From contig CALVEK010000004.1 of assembly GCA_944326555.1 (NCBI GenBank), positions 54,787-118,786 of the forward strand: 64,000 bases of DNA, written 5' to 3'. Position 1 is the stretch's first letter. Each line of letters begins with the position of its first letter. The notes below the pieces were generated by a model. That model saw only the letters and a list, made by a program, of their open reading frames with translations, did no database searches and was not told where the DNA came from. Shown piece by piece: positions 8,119 to 15,815 of this stretch. The DNA is from Candidatus Gastranaerophilales bacterium. Its GTDB lineage: Bacteria; Cyanobacteriota; Vampirovibrionia; Gastranaerophilales; Gastranaerophilaceae. Made by a program: the position numbers and the translations under genes.

Positions 8119-8800
8119 AAAATCAATAATACTATTATCAGGCGGATTGGATTCGGTTGTATCATTAGCATTGCTTAGAAATGAGGGAATAAATATAACA
8201 AATGCCATAATATTTAACTATGGTCAGAAGTCTTTTGAAAAAGAATTTAAAGCAGCAGAAAAAATAGCAGAATTTTATGGAATAAAACTTGATTGTATAG
8301 AACTGGACTGGCTTAAAAATATTACAAACACAGCACTTGTTTCACAAGCTAGTGTACCTTCTGTAAACATAAAAAATCTGGACGACAAAACTCTAACAAC
8401 ACAAAGCATGAAAAGCGTATGGGTTCCAAACAGGAATGGACTCTTTATTCACATTGCCGCTGCATTTGCTGACTCTTTTAATATAGATTACATAATAATA
8501 GGAGCAAACAAGGAAGAAGCTGCAACATTTTCAGATAATTCAAAAGAATTTATAGAGGATATAAATAAATCGCTTAAAACATCAACAAACAAAAAAGTTG
8601 AAGTTCTGGCCCCACTAATAAATTTAAATAAAGAAGAAATTGTAAAAAAAGCACTGGAACTAAATGTACCACTTCAATATATAAACAGTTGTTACAATAA
8701 TACGCCAAAACATTGCGGAAATTGTGAATCTTGTAACAGACTAAAGAGAGCACTTGTTATAGCAAAAAAACAAGATTTGATAGAACAACTTTTTGACTAA
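8105..8800 (+). CDS. queC: 7-cyano-7-deazaguanine synthase
   Basis: Converts 7-carboxy-7-deazaguanine to preQ0 with ATP and ammonia in queuosine synthesis. The N-terminal ATP pyrophosphatase loop is LLSGGLDSVVSLALL. The C-terminal zinc site is formed by cysteines in SCYNN and HCGNCESCNRLKR. I prefer the ATG at 8105 (MIQNKKSII, 231 residues); a GTG at 8090 in frame would add five residues and cannot be excluded. Both overlap the HEAT gene. queF, the next pathway step, is at 45412-46320. Confidence 0.94.
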   Translation: MIQNKKSIILLSGGLDSVVSLALLRNEGINITNAIIFNYGQKSFEKEFKAAEKIAEFYGIKLDCIELDWLKNITNTALVSQASVPSVNIKNLDDKTLTTQSMKSVWVPNRNGLFIHIAAAFADSFNIDYIIIGANKEEAATFSDNSKEFIEDINKSLKTSTNKKVEVLAPLINLNKEEIVKKALELNVPLQYINSCYNNTPKHCGNCESCNRLKRALVIAKKQDLIEQLFD

Positions 8801-8806
8801 GGAGAT

Positions 8807-9385
8807 ATGATGAAATCTTTATTTATTGAGGAAGAAATAAAATATATAGGAAGCCAACTTTCACCACACTGGATTTATAAAAACTTCAACCTGCTTGGAG
8901 ATGCCATTGTTGCATTCACAGGAGAAATGGATGTAAAAATAACAGAAATGGTAGATATTGAAGACGTTATATCAGACTCACCAATATACAGTAAAAAAAT
9001 GGTTAGCTTTATAATTGAACAATTTGGCATAACAATGAAAGAATGCGTTTTAAGACAACGGTTCCTAATTTGCATAATAATTGAAGAATTGAAAAAGATA
9101 ATTGGAGACAAATACAAAATAACAAGAAGCGGTGATGATATTTTTGTCAACATAAACGGAAAAGAAAAAAAATTATCAGTATCAATTGCGACAAAATCAA
9201 TAACATCCGGGTTAATACACACAGGTCTTAACATAGATCCGACAGGGGCCCCTGTTGATGCTTGCGGCCTCACGACAGATTTAGGTATTACAGAAATTAA
9301 AGAATTTGCTAAAAATGTCATGAAAAGATATATTGAAGAAGATACTGAAATCACAGAAGCAGCTTGTAAAGTGAGGGGAGTGTAA
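8807..9385 (+). CDS. DUF366-family protein
   Basis: A 192-residue cytoplasmic protein whose features, SLFIEEEIKYIGSQLSPHW near the start, LGDAIVAFTGEMDVK, EMVDIEDV and the late GLNIDPTGAPVDACGL, match what I remember of the uncharacterised DUF366 family of archaea and bacteria. The conserved polar residues suggest an enzyme, but the reaction is unknown. It starts 6 bases after queC with a GGAGATATG start region and ends one base before the next gene. Translational linkage to queC hints at a role in deazaguanine or nucleotide metabolism, which is inference. Confidence 0.7.
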   Translation: MMKSLFIEEEIKYIGSQLSPHWIYKNFNLLGDAIVAFTGEMDVKITEMVDIEDVISDSPIYSKKMVSFIIEQFGITMKECVLRQRFLICIIIEELKKIIGDKYKITRSGDDIFVNINGKEKKLSVSIATKSITSGLIHTGLNIDPTGAPVDACGLTTDLGITEIKEFAKNVMKRYIEEDTEITEAACKVRGV

Positions 9386-9386
9386 A

Positions 9387-10055
9387 ATGGCACCTACGCA
9401 AAATAAAAAAATGAAACAAACGATGGCACTATTTATAGTTACATTTCTTATATCACTTATTGTCATAACATATTTTATAAAAAGTTTTTCGCCAAACGTA
9501 GATGTTGAAATAGGCGGAGAAGCAGAAGAACAACAAGTTGATGAAAGCACATCAGAAAGTGATGTAAAAAAAGCAATCGATGATAGGCTGAGATGGATAC
9601 AAATGGAAGACAATATGCCCGGAGCCGCAAAAAGAGAAGATGATAAGGCATCCGGAGAAATAAACTACGAGCCCACACAGACTAAGGACTTGGAAGATAT
9701 AGCGACAGAAGTATCGGAAAAAGGTAACAATACAGAAAAAGCAAAACAGCTGGAACCAGTTGAATACAAAGGGCCTCAACACGCTACAACAGTTACACCT
9801 CCGGTACCTGCAAAACCACAAGCGGAACCGCCGAAGATGTCTAAGGTTTATGTTGGATCATATCCGACAATAGAACAAGCAATACAAGCACAAAACAAAC
9901 TTATGAATACATCAATATCAGTAAGTCCTTTTGTTAAAGAAGTAAACGGCAGCTACGTGCTGCAAGCCGGTTCATATGCAAATGCGGGGAAAGCTGAAGC
10001 TGTATCAAGAGAAATAAATTCTCTCGGATTCCACGCAAGAGTTGTTAAAGAATAG
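9387..10055 (+). CDS. Membrane-anchored SPOR-domain protein
   Basis: A 222-residue bitopic membrane protein. Residues about 10-31 form one transmembrane helix (MALFIVTFLISLIVITYFI) after a short basic cytoplasmic tail. A long charged, Pro-containing linker follows (about 35-150). The C-terminal ~70 residues are a SPOR domain with KVYVGSYPTIEQAIQAQ and YVLQAGSYANAGKAEA, a fold that binds denuded peptidoglycan at division sites. It ends the HEAT-queC-DUF366 operon and is followed by a strong terminator. Confidence 0.85.
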   Translation: MAPTQNKKMKQTMALFIVTFLISLIVITYFIKSFSPNVDVEIGGEAEEQQVDESTSESDVKKAIDDRLRWIQMEDNMPGAAKREDDKASGEINYEPTQTKDLEDIATEVSEKGNNTEKAKQLEPVEYKGPQHATTVTPPVPAKPQAEPPKMSKVYVGSYPTIEQAIQAQNKLMNTSISVSPFVKEVNGSYVLQAGSYANAGKAEAVSREINSLGFHARVVKE

Positions 10056-10080
10056 CAAAAGATTAATAATAACTTAACAA

Positions 10081-10115
10081 AAACCCGTTGTTATCGTTGA
10101 CAACGGGTTTTGTTT
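10081..10115 (+). terminator. Terminator of the queC operon
   Basis: 10-bp stem AAACCCGTTG (10081-10090) with CAACGGGTTT (10101-10110), then TGTTT. Confidence 0.85.
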
Positions 10116-10122
10116 GGGTTTT

Positions 10123-10130
10123 GATATAAT
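10123..10130 (+). promoter_or_regulatory. Extended -10 promoter of rpsL-rpsG
   Basis: TGA-TATAAT: a TG dinucleotide one base before TATAAT at 10125-10130, the extended -10 form. No good -35 box lies 16-18 bp upstream; the TTGACA at 10097 is 22 bp away and inside the terminator stem. Start of transcription is expected near 10137. Confidence 0.65.
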
Positions 10131-10136
10131 TGTATC

Positions 10137-10287
10137 TCTATCGGGAGTACCAGGTTTGTGCTGAACGCTGATTTCCGGTCGCAGGTATGGCGCGCGAGAC
10201 GCCGTTGCAAATCCCGCAAAAATAGGGCTAAGGTGTGTTTGCCTAACCTGACTAAATAATAATTAAATTAATATACAAGGAGAAATC
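10137..10287 (+). promoter_or_regulatory. Structured 5' leader of rpsL-rpsG, about 150 nt
   Basis: GC-richer than its surroundings and clearly folded. CGGGA (10142-10146) pairs with TCCCG (10212-10216). The closed region holds two arms: GCA/TGC extended by GGCG/CGCC around a 7-base loop (10181-10208), and ACC/GGT with CAG/CTG pairs (10149-10179). A small AGG/CCT hairpin follows near 10230-10244, then AAGGAG before the ATG. There is no terminator-like T run. An autoregulatory ribosomal-protein leader (S7 or S12) is the simplest reading; a riboswitch is possible. It matches no class I can name. Confidence 0.55.
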
Positions 10288-10662
10288 ATGCCAACAATTG
10301 CACAATTGGTAAGAAAAGAACGTAAAAGTTTAAAAGATAAAACTAAATCACCTGCTCTTACAAACTGCCCACAAAGAAGAGGCGTTTGCACAAGAGTTTA
10401 TACAACAACTCCTAAAAAACCTAACTCAGCATTGAGAAAAGTTGCAAGGGTTAGATTGACTAACGGATTTGAAGTAACATCTTACATTCCGGGTATCGGA
10501 CACAACTTACAAGAACACAGTGTTGTTCTTATCAGAGGCGGCAGGGTTAAAGACCTTCCTGGTGTTAGATATCACATCGTTAGAGGCACATTGGATACTG
10601 CAGGTGTTGCAAACAGAGCACAAAGCAGATCTAAATACGGTGCTAAAAGAGCTAAAAAGTAG
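10288..10662 (+). CDS. rpsL: 30S ribosomal protein S12
   Basis: 124 residues, full length. Decoding-centre protein with [20 protein letters not shown] and [19 protein letters not shown], the segments where streptomycin-resistance changes occur; the usual Lys residues (TPKKPNS; PGVRY region) are present. Strong AAGGAG ribosome binding site. First gene of a short str operon with rpsG 18 bases downstream. Confidence 0.98.
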   Translation: MPTIAQLVRKERKSLKDKTKSPALTNCPQRRGVCTRVYTTTPKKPNSALRKVARVRLTNGFEVTSYIPGIGHNLQEHSVVLIRGGRVKDLPGVRYHIVRGTLDTAGVANRAQSRSKYGAKRAKK

Positions 10663-10680
10663 TAAAGGAAGGTAATTAAG

Positions 10681-11151
10681 ATGTCAAGAAGAAATAAACC
10701 ACCAAAACGTATTCCGGCACCTGATGCAATTTACAACAGTGTCGATATAGCTAAGTTCATCAACAGATTGATGAGACGCGGTAAAAAATCTATAGCTGAA
10801 AAGATTTTCTACTCAACAATGGAAGCTATCAAAGAAAGAACAAAAGAAGATCCTATCGAAGTATTCAAAAAAGCATTAACTAATACAACTCCTTTGTTGG
10901 AAGTTAAAGCTAGAAGAATCGGTGGTTCTACTTACCAAGTTCCTGTAGAAGTTAAACCTGACAGAGGTATGGGTCTTGCTTCTATCTGGATGATAGACTC
11001 AGCTAAGAAAAGACACGGCAAATCAATGAAAGAAAAATTGACTGCTGAGTTAATAGATGCTTCAAACGGCCAAGGCGCAGCTTGCAAAAAACGTGAAGAT
11101 ACTCACAAAATGGCTGAAGCAAACAAAGCATTTGCTCATTACAGATATTAA
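10681..11151 (+). CDS. rpsG: 30S ribosomal protein S7
   Basis: 156 residues, full length, with the 16S rRNA-binding N-terminus MSRRNKPPKR and the conserved GGSTYQVPVEV segment. It nucleates assembly of the 30S head. It normally represses the str operon by binding mRNA. Here the operon stops: a terminator follows directly and fusA and tuf are not next, unlike the common order rpsL-rpsG-fusA-tuf. Confidence 0.98.
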   Translation: MSRRNKPPKRIPAPDAIYNSVDIAKFINRLMRRGKKSIAEKIFYSTMEAIKERTKEDPIEVFKKALTNTTPLLEVKARRIGGSTYQVPVEVKPDRGMGLASIWMIDSAKKRHGKSMKEKLTAELIDASNGQGAACKKREDTHKMAEANKAFAHYRY

Positions 11152-11173
11152 TATCTTAGGATATAATAAAAAA

Positions 11174-11202
11174 GAGTCCTGTGAAAACTGGACTCTTTTT
11201 TA
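11174..11202 (+). terminator. Terminator after rpsG
   Basis: Stem GAGTCC (11174-11179) with GGACTC (11190-11195), then seven T. Confidence 0.85.
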
Positions 11203-11261
11203 TTTAACTAAATTTATTTATATAGTTAACAAATGTTTACAATTAAATTTTTATACACTTA

Positions 11262-11402
11262 GTATATACTTTTTGGTTTTTTATAGGACTCAAACATAAA
11301 AAAGTATATACTCTTTTGTGGTTTCTGTAATAAAACTTAATATTTGAAATTTTTGTATGAATGTGTTGAGGCAATTATTTAGTTTTTATATACTTTATAT
11401 AA
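11262..11402 (+). promoter_or_regulatory. Three spaced GTATATAC-type sites upstream of sRNA candidate 2
   Basis: Perfect GTATATAC at 11262-11269 and 11304-11311 (42 bp apart), and TTATATAC at 11386-11393 (82 bp further). The last runs into TTTATATAAACATAAGAG, the same composite seen at 3867 and 59468. The spacings are near whole helical turns. Confidence 0.55.
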
Positions 11403-11529
11403 ACATAAGAGATAAATAAAGAGAATAAAGAAAAACAAACTAGACTAATAGATTTTAATAAACTTAAAACATAAATGGAACGGGAATAGGTATTTAACAC
11501 GAGGCTATTAAAAAAAGCCTCTTTTTTTT
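11403..11529 (+). ncRNA. Small RNA candidate 2, about 125 nt
   Basis: Within the 560-base gap between rpsG and the M15 peptidase. It starts after the composite promoter element, is A-rich for most of its length, has a short G-rich stretch (GGAACGGGAATAGG, 11478-11491) and ends in a terminator. No frame longer than a few codons fits. It has the same architecture as sRNA candidate 1 but a different body, with a purine-rich rather than pyrimidine-rich centre. Confidence 0.5.
11501..11529 (+). terminator. Terminator of sRNA candidate 2
   Basis: Stem GAGGCT (11501-11506) with AGCCTC (11516-11521), then eight T. Confidence 0.85.
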
Positions 11530-11532
11530 GAC

Positions 11533-11672
11533 AAAATGAACAGGCGCAAGCGTTGCTAGCCTTGTGAACTTATCTAAAGAAGTCGAAGACGTAGCTAAAA
11601 ATGAACAGGCGCAAGCGTTGCTAGCCTTGTGAACTTGTCTAAAGAAGTCGAAGACGAAGATAAAAATGAACA
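11533..11672. repeat. 65-bp tandem repeat, two copies plus a partial third
   Basis: The segment beginning ATGAACAGGCGCAAGCG at 11536 recurs at 11601 with only a few differences, and its first bases recur at 11666, so the period is 65 bp. Each unit holds a hairpin (GGC-GCAA-gcg-TTGC-ta-GCC) and an AAGAAGTCGAAGACG stretch. Since 65 is not a multiple of three and stops occur, it is not a coding repeat. Confidence 0.85.
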
Positions 11673-11711
11673 AAAAAATATGACTAAACAATCAATATTA
11701 ATTTATTGTTA

Positions 11712-12335
11712 TTAACTCCAACCCAAATCAAAATGCCATCTTTCTTTGCCCGGATTTTTAAAATCTCCACCCCATCTCATACCAATAGATTTAGCATAAT
11801 CACCAAGCAATTTATAATCAGCATCAGAACCATTTGCTATCTTAATGTCTATAGCTTTGCCGCTGCAATGTAGAGAATTTTTTGCAGCATTAGGGTTTGT
11901 TGCATACAATTTTGCTTGTTCGGCTTTTGTTCTGTATCCGCTAGTAATTGTAACCTTTAGACCTCTTGCCTTTGCAAATTCAAGTAATTGCATAGTTTTT
12001 TGCTGCATAACAGGATTCAATTGAGAAATTTTATCTCCATTAGAACCGAAACTGTTATAATCGTATGGTCTAAAATTATCAAATACAAACGGCTCTGGAG
12101 TGTGATTTATGTTTGGATCACTCAGTATAGACATCAACAAAGCAAAATATTGTTTTTCTAACTGAGCTTGATTCATCCACATATTGGTACAAAAAGTATC
12201 AATTGGAGAATACTGATTTGCAATTTGAGCAGGGAAAATAGATAAAGTATCAGGTTGAGAAGTGCTACCAAAAGAAGTAGGCATCAATCCTGAAAACATT
12301 CCAATATTATTGTTAAAGTTTAGTGGAAACGTCAT
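11712..12335 (-). CDS. M15-type peptidoglycan peptidase (VanY/DD-peptidase-like)
   Basis: A 207-residue zinc peptidase likely to cleave peptidoglycan stem peptides. Residues about 100-207 form the domain: TSGYRTKAEQ at 131-140, then the metal ligands His156 and Asp163 in SLHCSGKAIDI and His201 in RWHFDLGW. The first 90 residues are Asn/Ser/Pro-rich without a normal signal peptide and include PTSFGSTS at 19-26, like the N-terminal motif in two other proteins of this window. How it reaches the wall is unclear. Single gene with start ATG at 12335. Confidence 0.85.
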   Translation of the reverse strand: MTFPLNFNNNIGMFSGLMPTSFGSTSQPDTLSIFPAQIANQYSPIDTFCTNMWMNQAQLEKQYFALLMSILSDPNINHTPEPFVFDNFRPYDYNSFGSNGDKISQLNPVMQQKTMQLLEFAKARGLKVTITSGYRTKAEQAKLYATNPNAAKNSLHCSGKAIDIKIANGSDADYKLLGDYAKSIGMRWGGDFKNPGKERWHFDLGWS

Positions 12336-12434
12336 AATCTTCCCTTTAAAATATCCCTTATATAAATAAAGTAAATTTAATGAAAAATATTGCCCAAAAT
12401 GCTATAATGTAAACAAATATTAAGTAGGAATACA

Positions 12435-12469
12435 TTGAAAAATTACACAAACAGATTAAAAATATCTTT
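12435..12469 (+). promoter_or_regulatory. Promoter predicting a leaderless transcript (gene at 12470)
   Basis: TTGAAA at 12435-12440, a 16-bp spacer, TAAAAA at 12457-12462, then seven bases to the ATG. No Shine-Dalgarno sequence in the gap. Confidence 0.5.
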
Positions 12470-13429
12470 ATGAAAAAACTAAAGTCTGTACTAATAATTT
12501 TAATAATGCTTTGTTTTCTCAACTGTAATATAGTATCGGTTGCAGAAGAAACAGAAATGCAAACTAACACCCAAGAACAAACAGAAGAAATGTTTGCACC
12601 TGTTGAGCTTGATTTAACAGACTTTACACAAATGAATAAAGAAAATAAAAAATTCAAACTTTCTGCAGAAAAAGAGGGAAAACCGTCATACGTAAAAAAC
12701 AAGGGACAAGTTTGGTCAGAGGACAAATTATTTTTATACAACTACTATGGAGATGAAACAAATCTTAGAGTACTACCAAGCTATGGCTCTCTTGGTAGCT
12801 ATGTAACAAGAGACCTTGATGAAAAAACACAGGTAATGGTCGGACAAGACGGGATATCATCCATAAACGGAGACACGGTAAATTTTGCATACGCAAACAG
12901 TTCATACTATAGCAGTGGTGGACGTTTAGATAGAGAAGGGAAATTCATAAACTATTCATTAGGCGCATTCAACGAAACAGACACACAAAACCAAGAACTG
13001 GCAGCCATAGTCAGCACAAAACCTAAAAGTATACTAAACTCAAAAGGAAAGTTTTATGTTGGAGGCGGTGTATTTACAAATCTAATGAACAATGTTGATA
13101 AAAATACATCAGGACTTTTTGCGCAATACAAAAATGATAAATGGTCAATGGGTGCACAAATAGCAAGCTCAGGTTATTCAAAATCAGGTTATAACGATTC
13201 AAACAGTGCACATTTTCTAACAACGTATAAAGTTAACAACCATTTATCACTAAAAAACAAGATAGTTAAAACATTTGAAATTGATGAAATACAAGGCGAA
13301 ATGGGAATAACATACAGCCCATTAAAAGACACAGAAAGACTACAGCTAGAACTTACCGCCGCAAACTACCAATCACAAAATATAATAACAAGACAAAGGC
13401 TAAAATTCAGTACATCACTTAGATTTTAA
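12470..13429 (+). CDS. Outer-membrane beta-barrel protein
   Basis: 319 residues with an N-terminal signal peptide (MKKLK, hydrophobic to about residue 20, likely cut near SVA-EET). After an acidic, Gln/Thr-rich stretch, the rest alternates polar and hydrophobic residues with many Tyr/Gly/Ser, typical of amphipathic barrel strands (KFYVGGGVFTNLM, KWSMGAQIASSGY, HLSLKNKIVKTF). The last residues, RLKFSTSLRF, end in Phe, the BAM recognition signal. Its presence supports a diderm envelope. Substrate unknown; it could be a porin or a structural protein. Its stop shares four bases with convergent hisS. Confidence 0.75.
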   Translation: MKKLKSVLIILIMLCFLNCNIVSVAEETEMQTNTQEQTEEMFAPVELDLTDFTQMNKENKKFKLSAEKEGKPSYVKNKGQVWSEDKLFLYNYYGDETNLRVLPSYGSLGSYVTRDLDEKTQVMVGQDGISSINGDTVNFAYANSSYYSSGGRLDREGKFINYSLGAFNETDTQNQELAAIVSTKPKSILNSKGKFYVGGGVFTNLMNNVDKNTSGLFAQYKNDKWSMGAQIASSGYSKSGYNDSNSAHFLTTYKVNNHLSLKNKIVKTFEIDEIQGEMGITYSPLKDTERLQLELTAANYQSQNIITRQRLKFSTSLRF

Positions 13430-14661
13430 AAATTCCCGATTTTGCAAAGATAGTCATCTCTGGAGACATTAACTTGCTCAGATGTATCAAGATTCTTTAT
13501 CGTAACCGTATTTGATTTTAGTTCATCATCCATAATTATTAGTGCATACTTAGCAGATTTTGCAGCTTTATCCAGTTGTTTTTTAAACTTTCTATTCGGA
13601 TAATCAAATTCAGCACTAAAACCTTTACTTCGCAATTCTTCAGCGACTTTAAAGGCTTCTGATGTATTTTCAGAGACAACAAAGACATCTAACCTACTAT
13701 CTTGTATATCAGAAATAAGTGAATTTAATCTTTCCATTCCCATGGCCCAACCAATGGCAGGTGTTGGTTGCCCACCAAGAGTTTCAACCAAAGAGTCATA
13801 ACGACCGCCACCACAGACAGCATTTTGAGAACCCAAGTTATTCGATTTAATTTCAAAAACAGTTCTGTTGTAATAGTCCAAACCTCTTACCAAGAGTTTA
13901 TTAACACTAAATTTAATATTAAGAGAATTCAAATATTCCTTAACCTTTTCAAAGTGTTCTTTACAATCAGGACAAATAAAATCGCCTAAAATAACTTTTT
14001 GAATATCATCTTTTTCAAATATTTTTTTACACGAATCGACCTTACAATCGAGTATTCTTAAAGGATTTTTTTCATATCTGAAATTACAATCCTCACACAA
14101 TTCCGACAAATAAGGTTTCAATACTTCCTTTATAGAATCTCTGTATTTCTTTCTGCATTCAGGACAACCGAGCGAATTAATTTCAACATAAAGATCATTT
14201 AAACCAAGCTCATTCAGGTACTTAACAGCAAGATTAATTACTTCAGCATCAGCAGAAGGTTCAGATGAACCAAACATCTCAACACCAACTTGATGAAATT
14301 GTCTTTGACGTCCTGCTTGAGGTCTTTCATAGCGGAACATTGGTCCTTTATACCACAATTTAACAGGCTGAGGTAAACGAGAAAACCCGTGCTCTATATA
14401 AGCACGAACGACACCAGCAGTATTTTCAGGGCGCAAAGTCAAAGAACGTTCACTTTTTTCAAATGTATACATTTCTTTGTTAACAATATCAGTTGAATCA
14501 CCAACACCCCTCGCAAAAAGCTCTGTTGCTTCAAATATAGGTGTTCTGATTTCCTTAAAATTTGCAAGTGTAAAAACTTTCTTTGCAGTATCTTCCATAA
14601 ATTGCCATCTTATAGACTCATCAGGAAGAATATCCTTTGTTCCTTTTTGTGCTTGTATCAC
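13426..14661 (-). CDS. hisS: Histidyl-tRNA synthetase
   Basis: Class II synthetase, 411 residues. Opens MIQAQKGTKDILPDE, has motif 2 GPMFRYERPQAGRQRQFHQ, the histidine-specific LVRGLDYYNRTVFEI and a C-terminal anticodon-binding domain. A Cys-containing insertion (CPECRKKY, CEDCNFRY, CPDCKEHF) looks like a zinc-binding subdomain, seen in some bacterial HisRS. The start is GTG at 14659-14661 with GAGAGG five bases upstream. Confidence 0.96.
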   Translation of the reverse strand: MIQAQKGTKDILPDESIRWQFMEDTAKKVFTLANFKEIRTPIFEATELFARGVGDSTDIVNKEMYTFEKSERSLTLRPENTAGVVRAYIEHGFSRLPQPVKLWYKGPMFRYERPQAGRQRQFHQVGVEMFGSSEPSADAEVINLAVKYLNELGLNDLYVEINSLGCPECRKKYRDSIKEVLKPYLSELCEDCNFRYEKNPLRILDCKVDSCKKIFEKDDIQKVILGDFICPDCKEHFEKVKEYLNSLNIKFSVNKLLVRGLDYYNRTVFEIKSNNLGSQNAVCGGGRYDSLVETLGGQPTPAIGWAMGMERLNSLISDIQDSRLDVFVVSENTSEAFKVAEELRSKGFSAEFDYPNRKFKKQLDKAAKSAKYALIIMDDELKSNTVTIKNLDTSEQVNVSRDDYLCKIGNF

Positions 14662-14768
14662 ATTTACCTCTCATTCTTATACCACAATTATATATAAAAA
14701 ACGGCTATTTCAATATACAAAAATTTATAGTAAAATTTACGAAGAATTACAAAAAGAGAGCTTGTAAA

Positions 14769-15815
14769 ATGAAATTAAAAACTGCATTGACCGCTAAAAA
14801 CATAAGTTTTACTTTACTGATACTATTTATAATATTTTTGATAATAAAAATGACAGATGTTGCATTGTTATTGTTTTGCAGCTACGTAATTGCCAGTGCA
14901 ATTAATCCTTTTGTTGACAAGATGTCAGAAAAAATGCCAAGATCTTTTGCAACAACATTGATGATACTTTTAATAACTCTCGTAACGTTAGGTGTATTTA
15001 TTCCAATCATCGTTATGTCAATAAACGAGATAAAAGAATTCTTAAACCAATTACCACAACAAATAGACAACATTCAACACTTTATAAACACATTTAAAAT
15101 CGGTAAAGAAAATATTTCTCAATACCTTAATATAGAAACCGTTTTAAACAATTCATCGACAATAGCAAAAGAAGTAATAGATAAATCTATAAACGTAACA
15201 CTTGGAATAGCAGGAGTGTTAACGATACTTGTTACCGTTGGCATTATCGTTTACTTTTTAAGCAATGATAGAGACGACATAAAAGCATTCAGCCTAAAGC
15301 TCTTTCCCAAAAACATGAGAAAAAGAGCCTCAGAGGTAATAGATGAATTAGAAACAAAAGTTGGCGGATACGTAACAGCGCAAATATTATCAATTTCTAT
15401 AGTTGGCATAGTAGTAGCTATTGCTTTACTTATTATGAAAGTAGAATATGCAATTTTTCTTGGGTTTATATCAGCGATACTGGATTTAGTTCCGATAGTA
15501 GGCCCTGTAATATCAGGTATATTAATTCTTTTAATCGCATTTCCAAGAGGATGGATTATAGCTGCTTTAGCAATAGGTTCACTCTTGCTTGGACAGTTTT
15601 TGGAAAACAATTGGGCAAAACCATACTTTTTCTCAAAGTATATGGATTTACATCCATTAGTTGTGATATTTTCATTTGTAATAGCAGCAAAATTTTTGGG
15701 TGTTATTGGTGTTCTCATAGCACCTGCCATTGCCGCTGTTGTCGTAACATTATTTGAAGAAATATATGTAAAAACGATGAACTCTGATGACGAACAGGAA
15801 GAAAGCAAAGAATAG
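14769..15815 (+). CDS. AI-2E/PerM-family permease
   Basis: 348-residue polytopic inner-membrane protein of the AI-2E transporter (UPF0118/PerM) family, with about seven or eight hydrophobic helices, a long amphipathic region (about 70-130) and the family-typical FLGFISAILDLVPIVGPVI and LVVIFSFVIAAKFLG segments. The transported substrate varies in this family and is unknown here. I placed the start at the ATG of MKLKTALTA, preceded by GAGAG; the longer frame would begin at a TTG inside hisS. The stop abuts the next ATG directly, so the two are translationally coupled. Confidence 0.85.
   Translation: MKLKTALTAKNISFTLLILFIIFLIIKMTDVALLLFCSYVIASAINPFVDKMSEKMPRSFATTLMILLITLVTLGVFIPIIVMSINEIKEFLNQLPQQIDNIQHFINTFKIGKENISQYLNIETVLNNSSTIAKEVIDKSINVTLGIAGVLTILVTVGIIVYFLSNDRDDIKAFSLKLFPKNMRKRASEVIDELETKVGGYVTAQILSISIVGIVVAIALLIMKVEYAIFLGFISAILDLVPIVGPVISGILILLIAFPRGWIIAALAIGSLLLGQFLENNWAKPYFFSKYMDLHPLVVIFSFVIAAKFLGVIGVLIAPAIAAVVVTLFEEIYVKTMNSDDEQEESKE

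Noticed and set aside
8875..9393. 172-residue minus-strand frame opposite the DUF366-like gene
   Set aside because: Antisense shadow; the plus-strand frame has family motifs and operon spacing.
10142..10217. Possible tRNA-like element before rpsL (about 75 nt, GTTGCAAATCCCGC near the 3' end)
   Set aside because: No proper T arm, acceptor stem or anticodon arm; the fold is better explained as a three-way junction leader.
10137..10287. SRP RNA as identity of the rpsL leader
   Set aside because: The conserved GGTCAGGTCCGGAAGGAAG-type apical motif of bacterial SRP RNA is absent.
11536..11670. CRISPR array
   Set aside because: Only two full units, in direct tandem without distinct spacers, and no cas genes in the window.
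11494..11691. 65-residue minus-strand frame over the tandem repeat
   Set aside because: It starts in the sRNA terminator, is made of translated repeat in changing phase and has no ribosome binding site.
14637..14768. 44-residue N-terminal extension of the PerM-like permease
   Set aside because: Would begin at a TTG inside hisS; the ATG at 14769 has GAGAG upstream and begins like the family.
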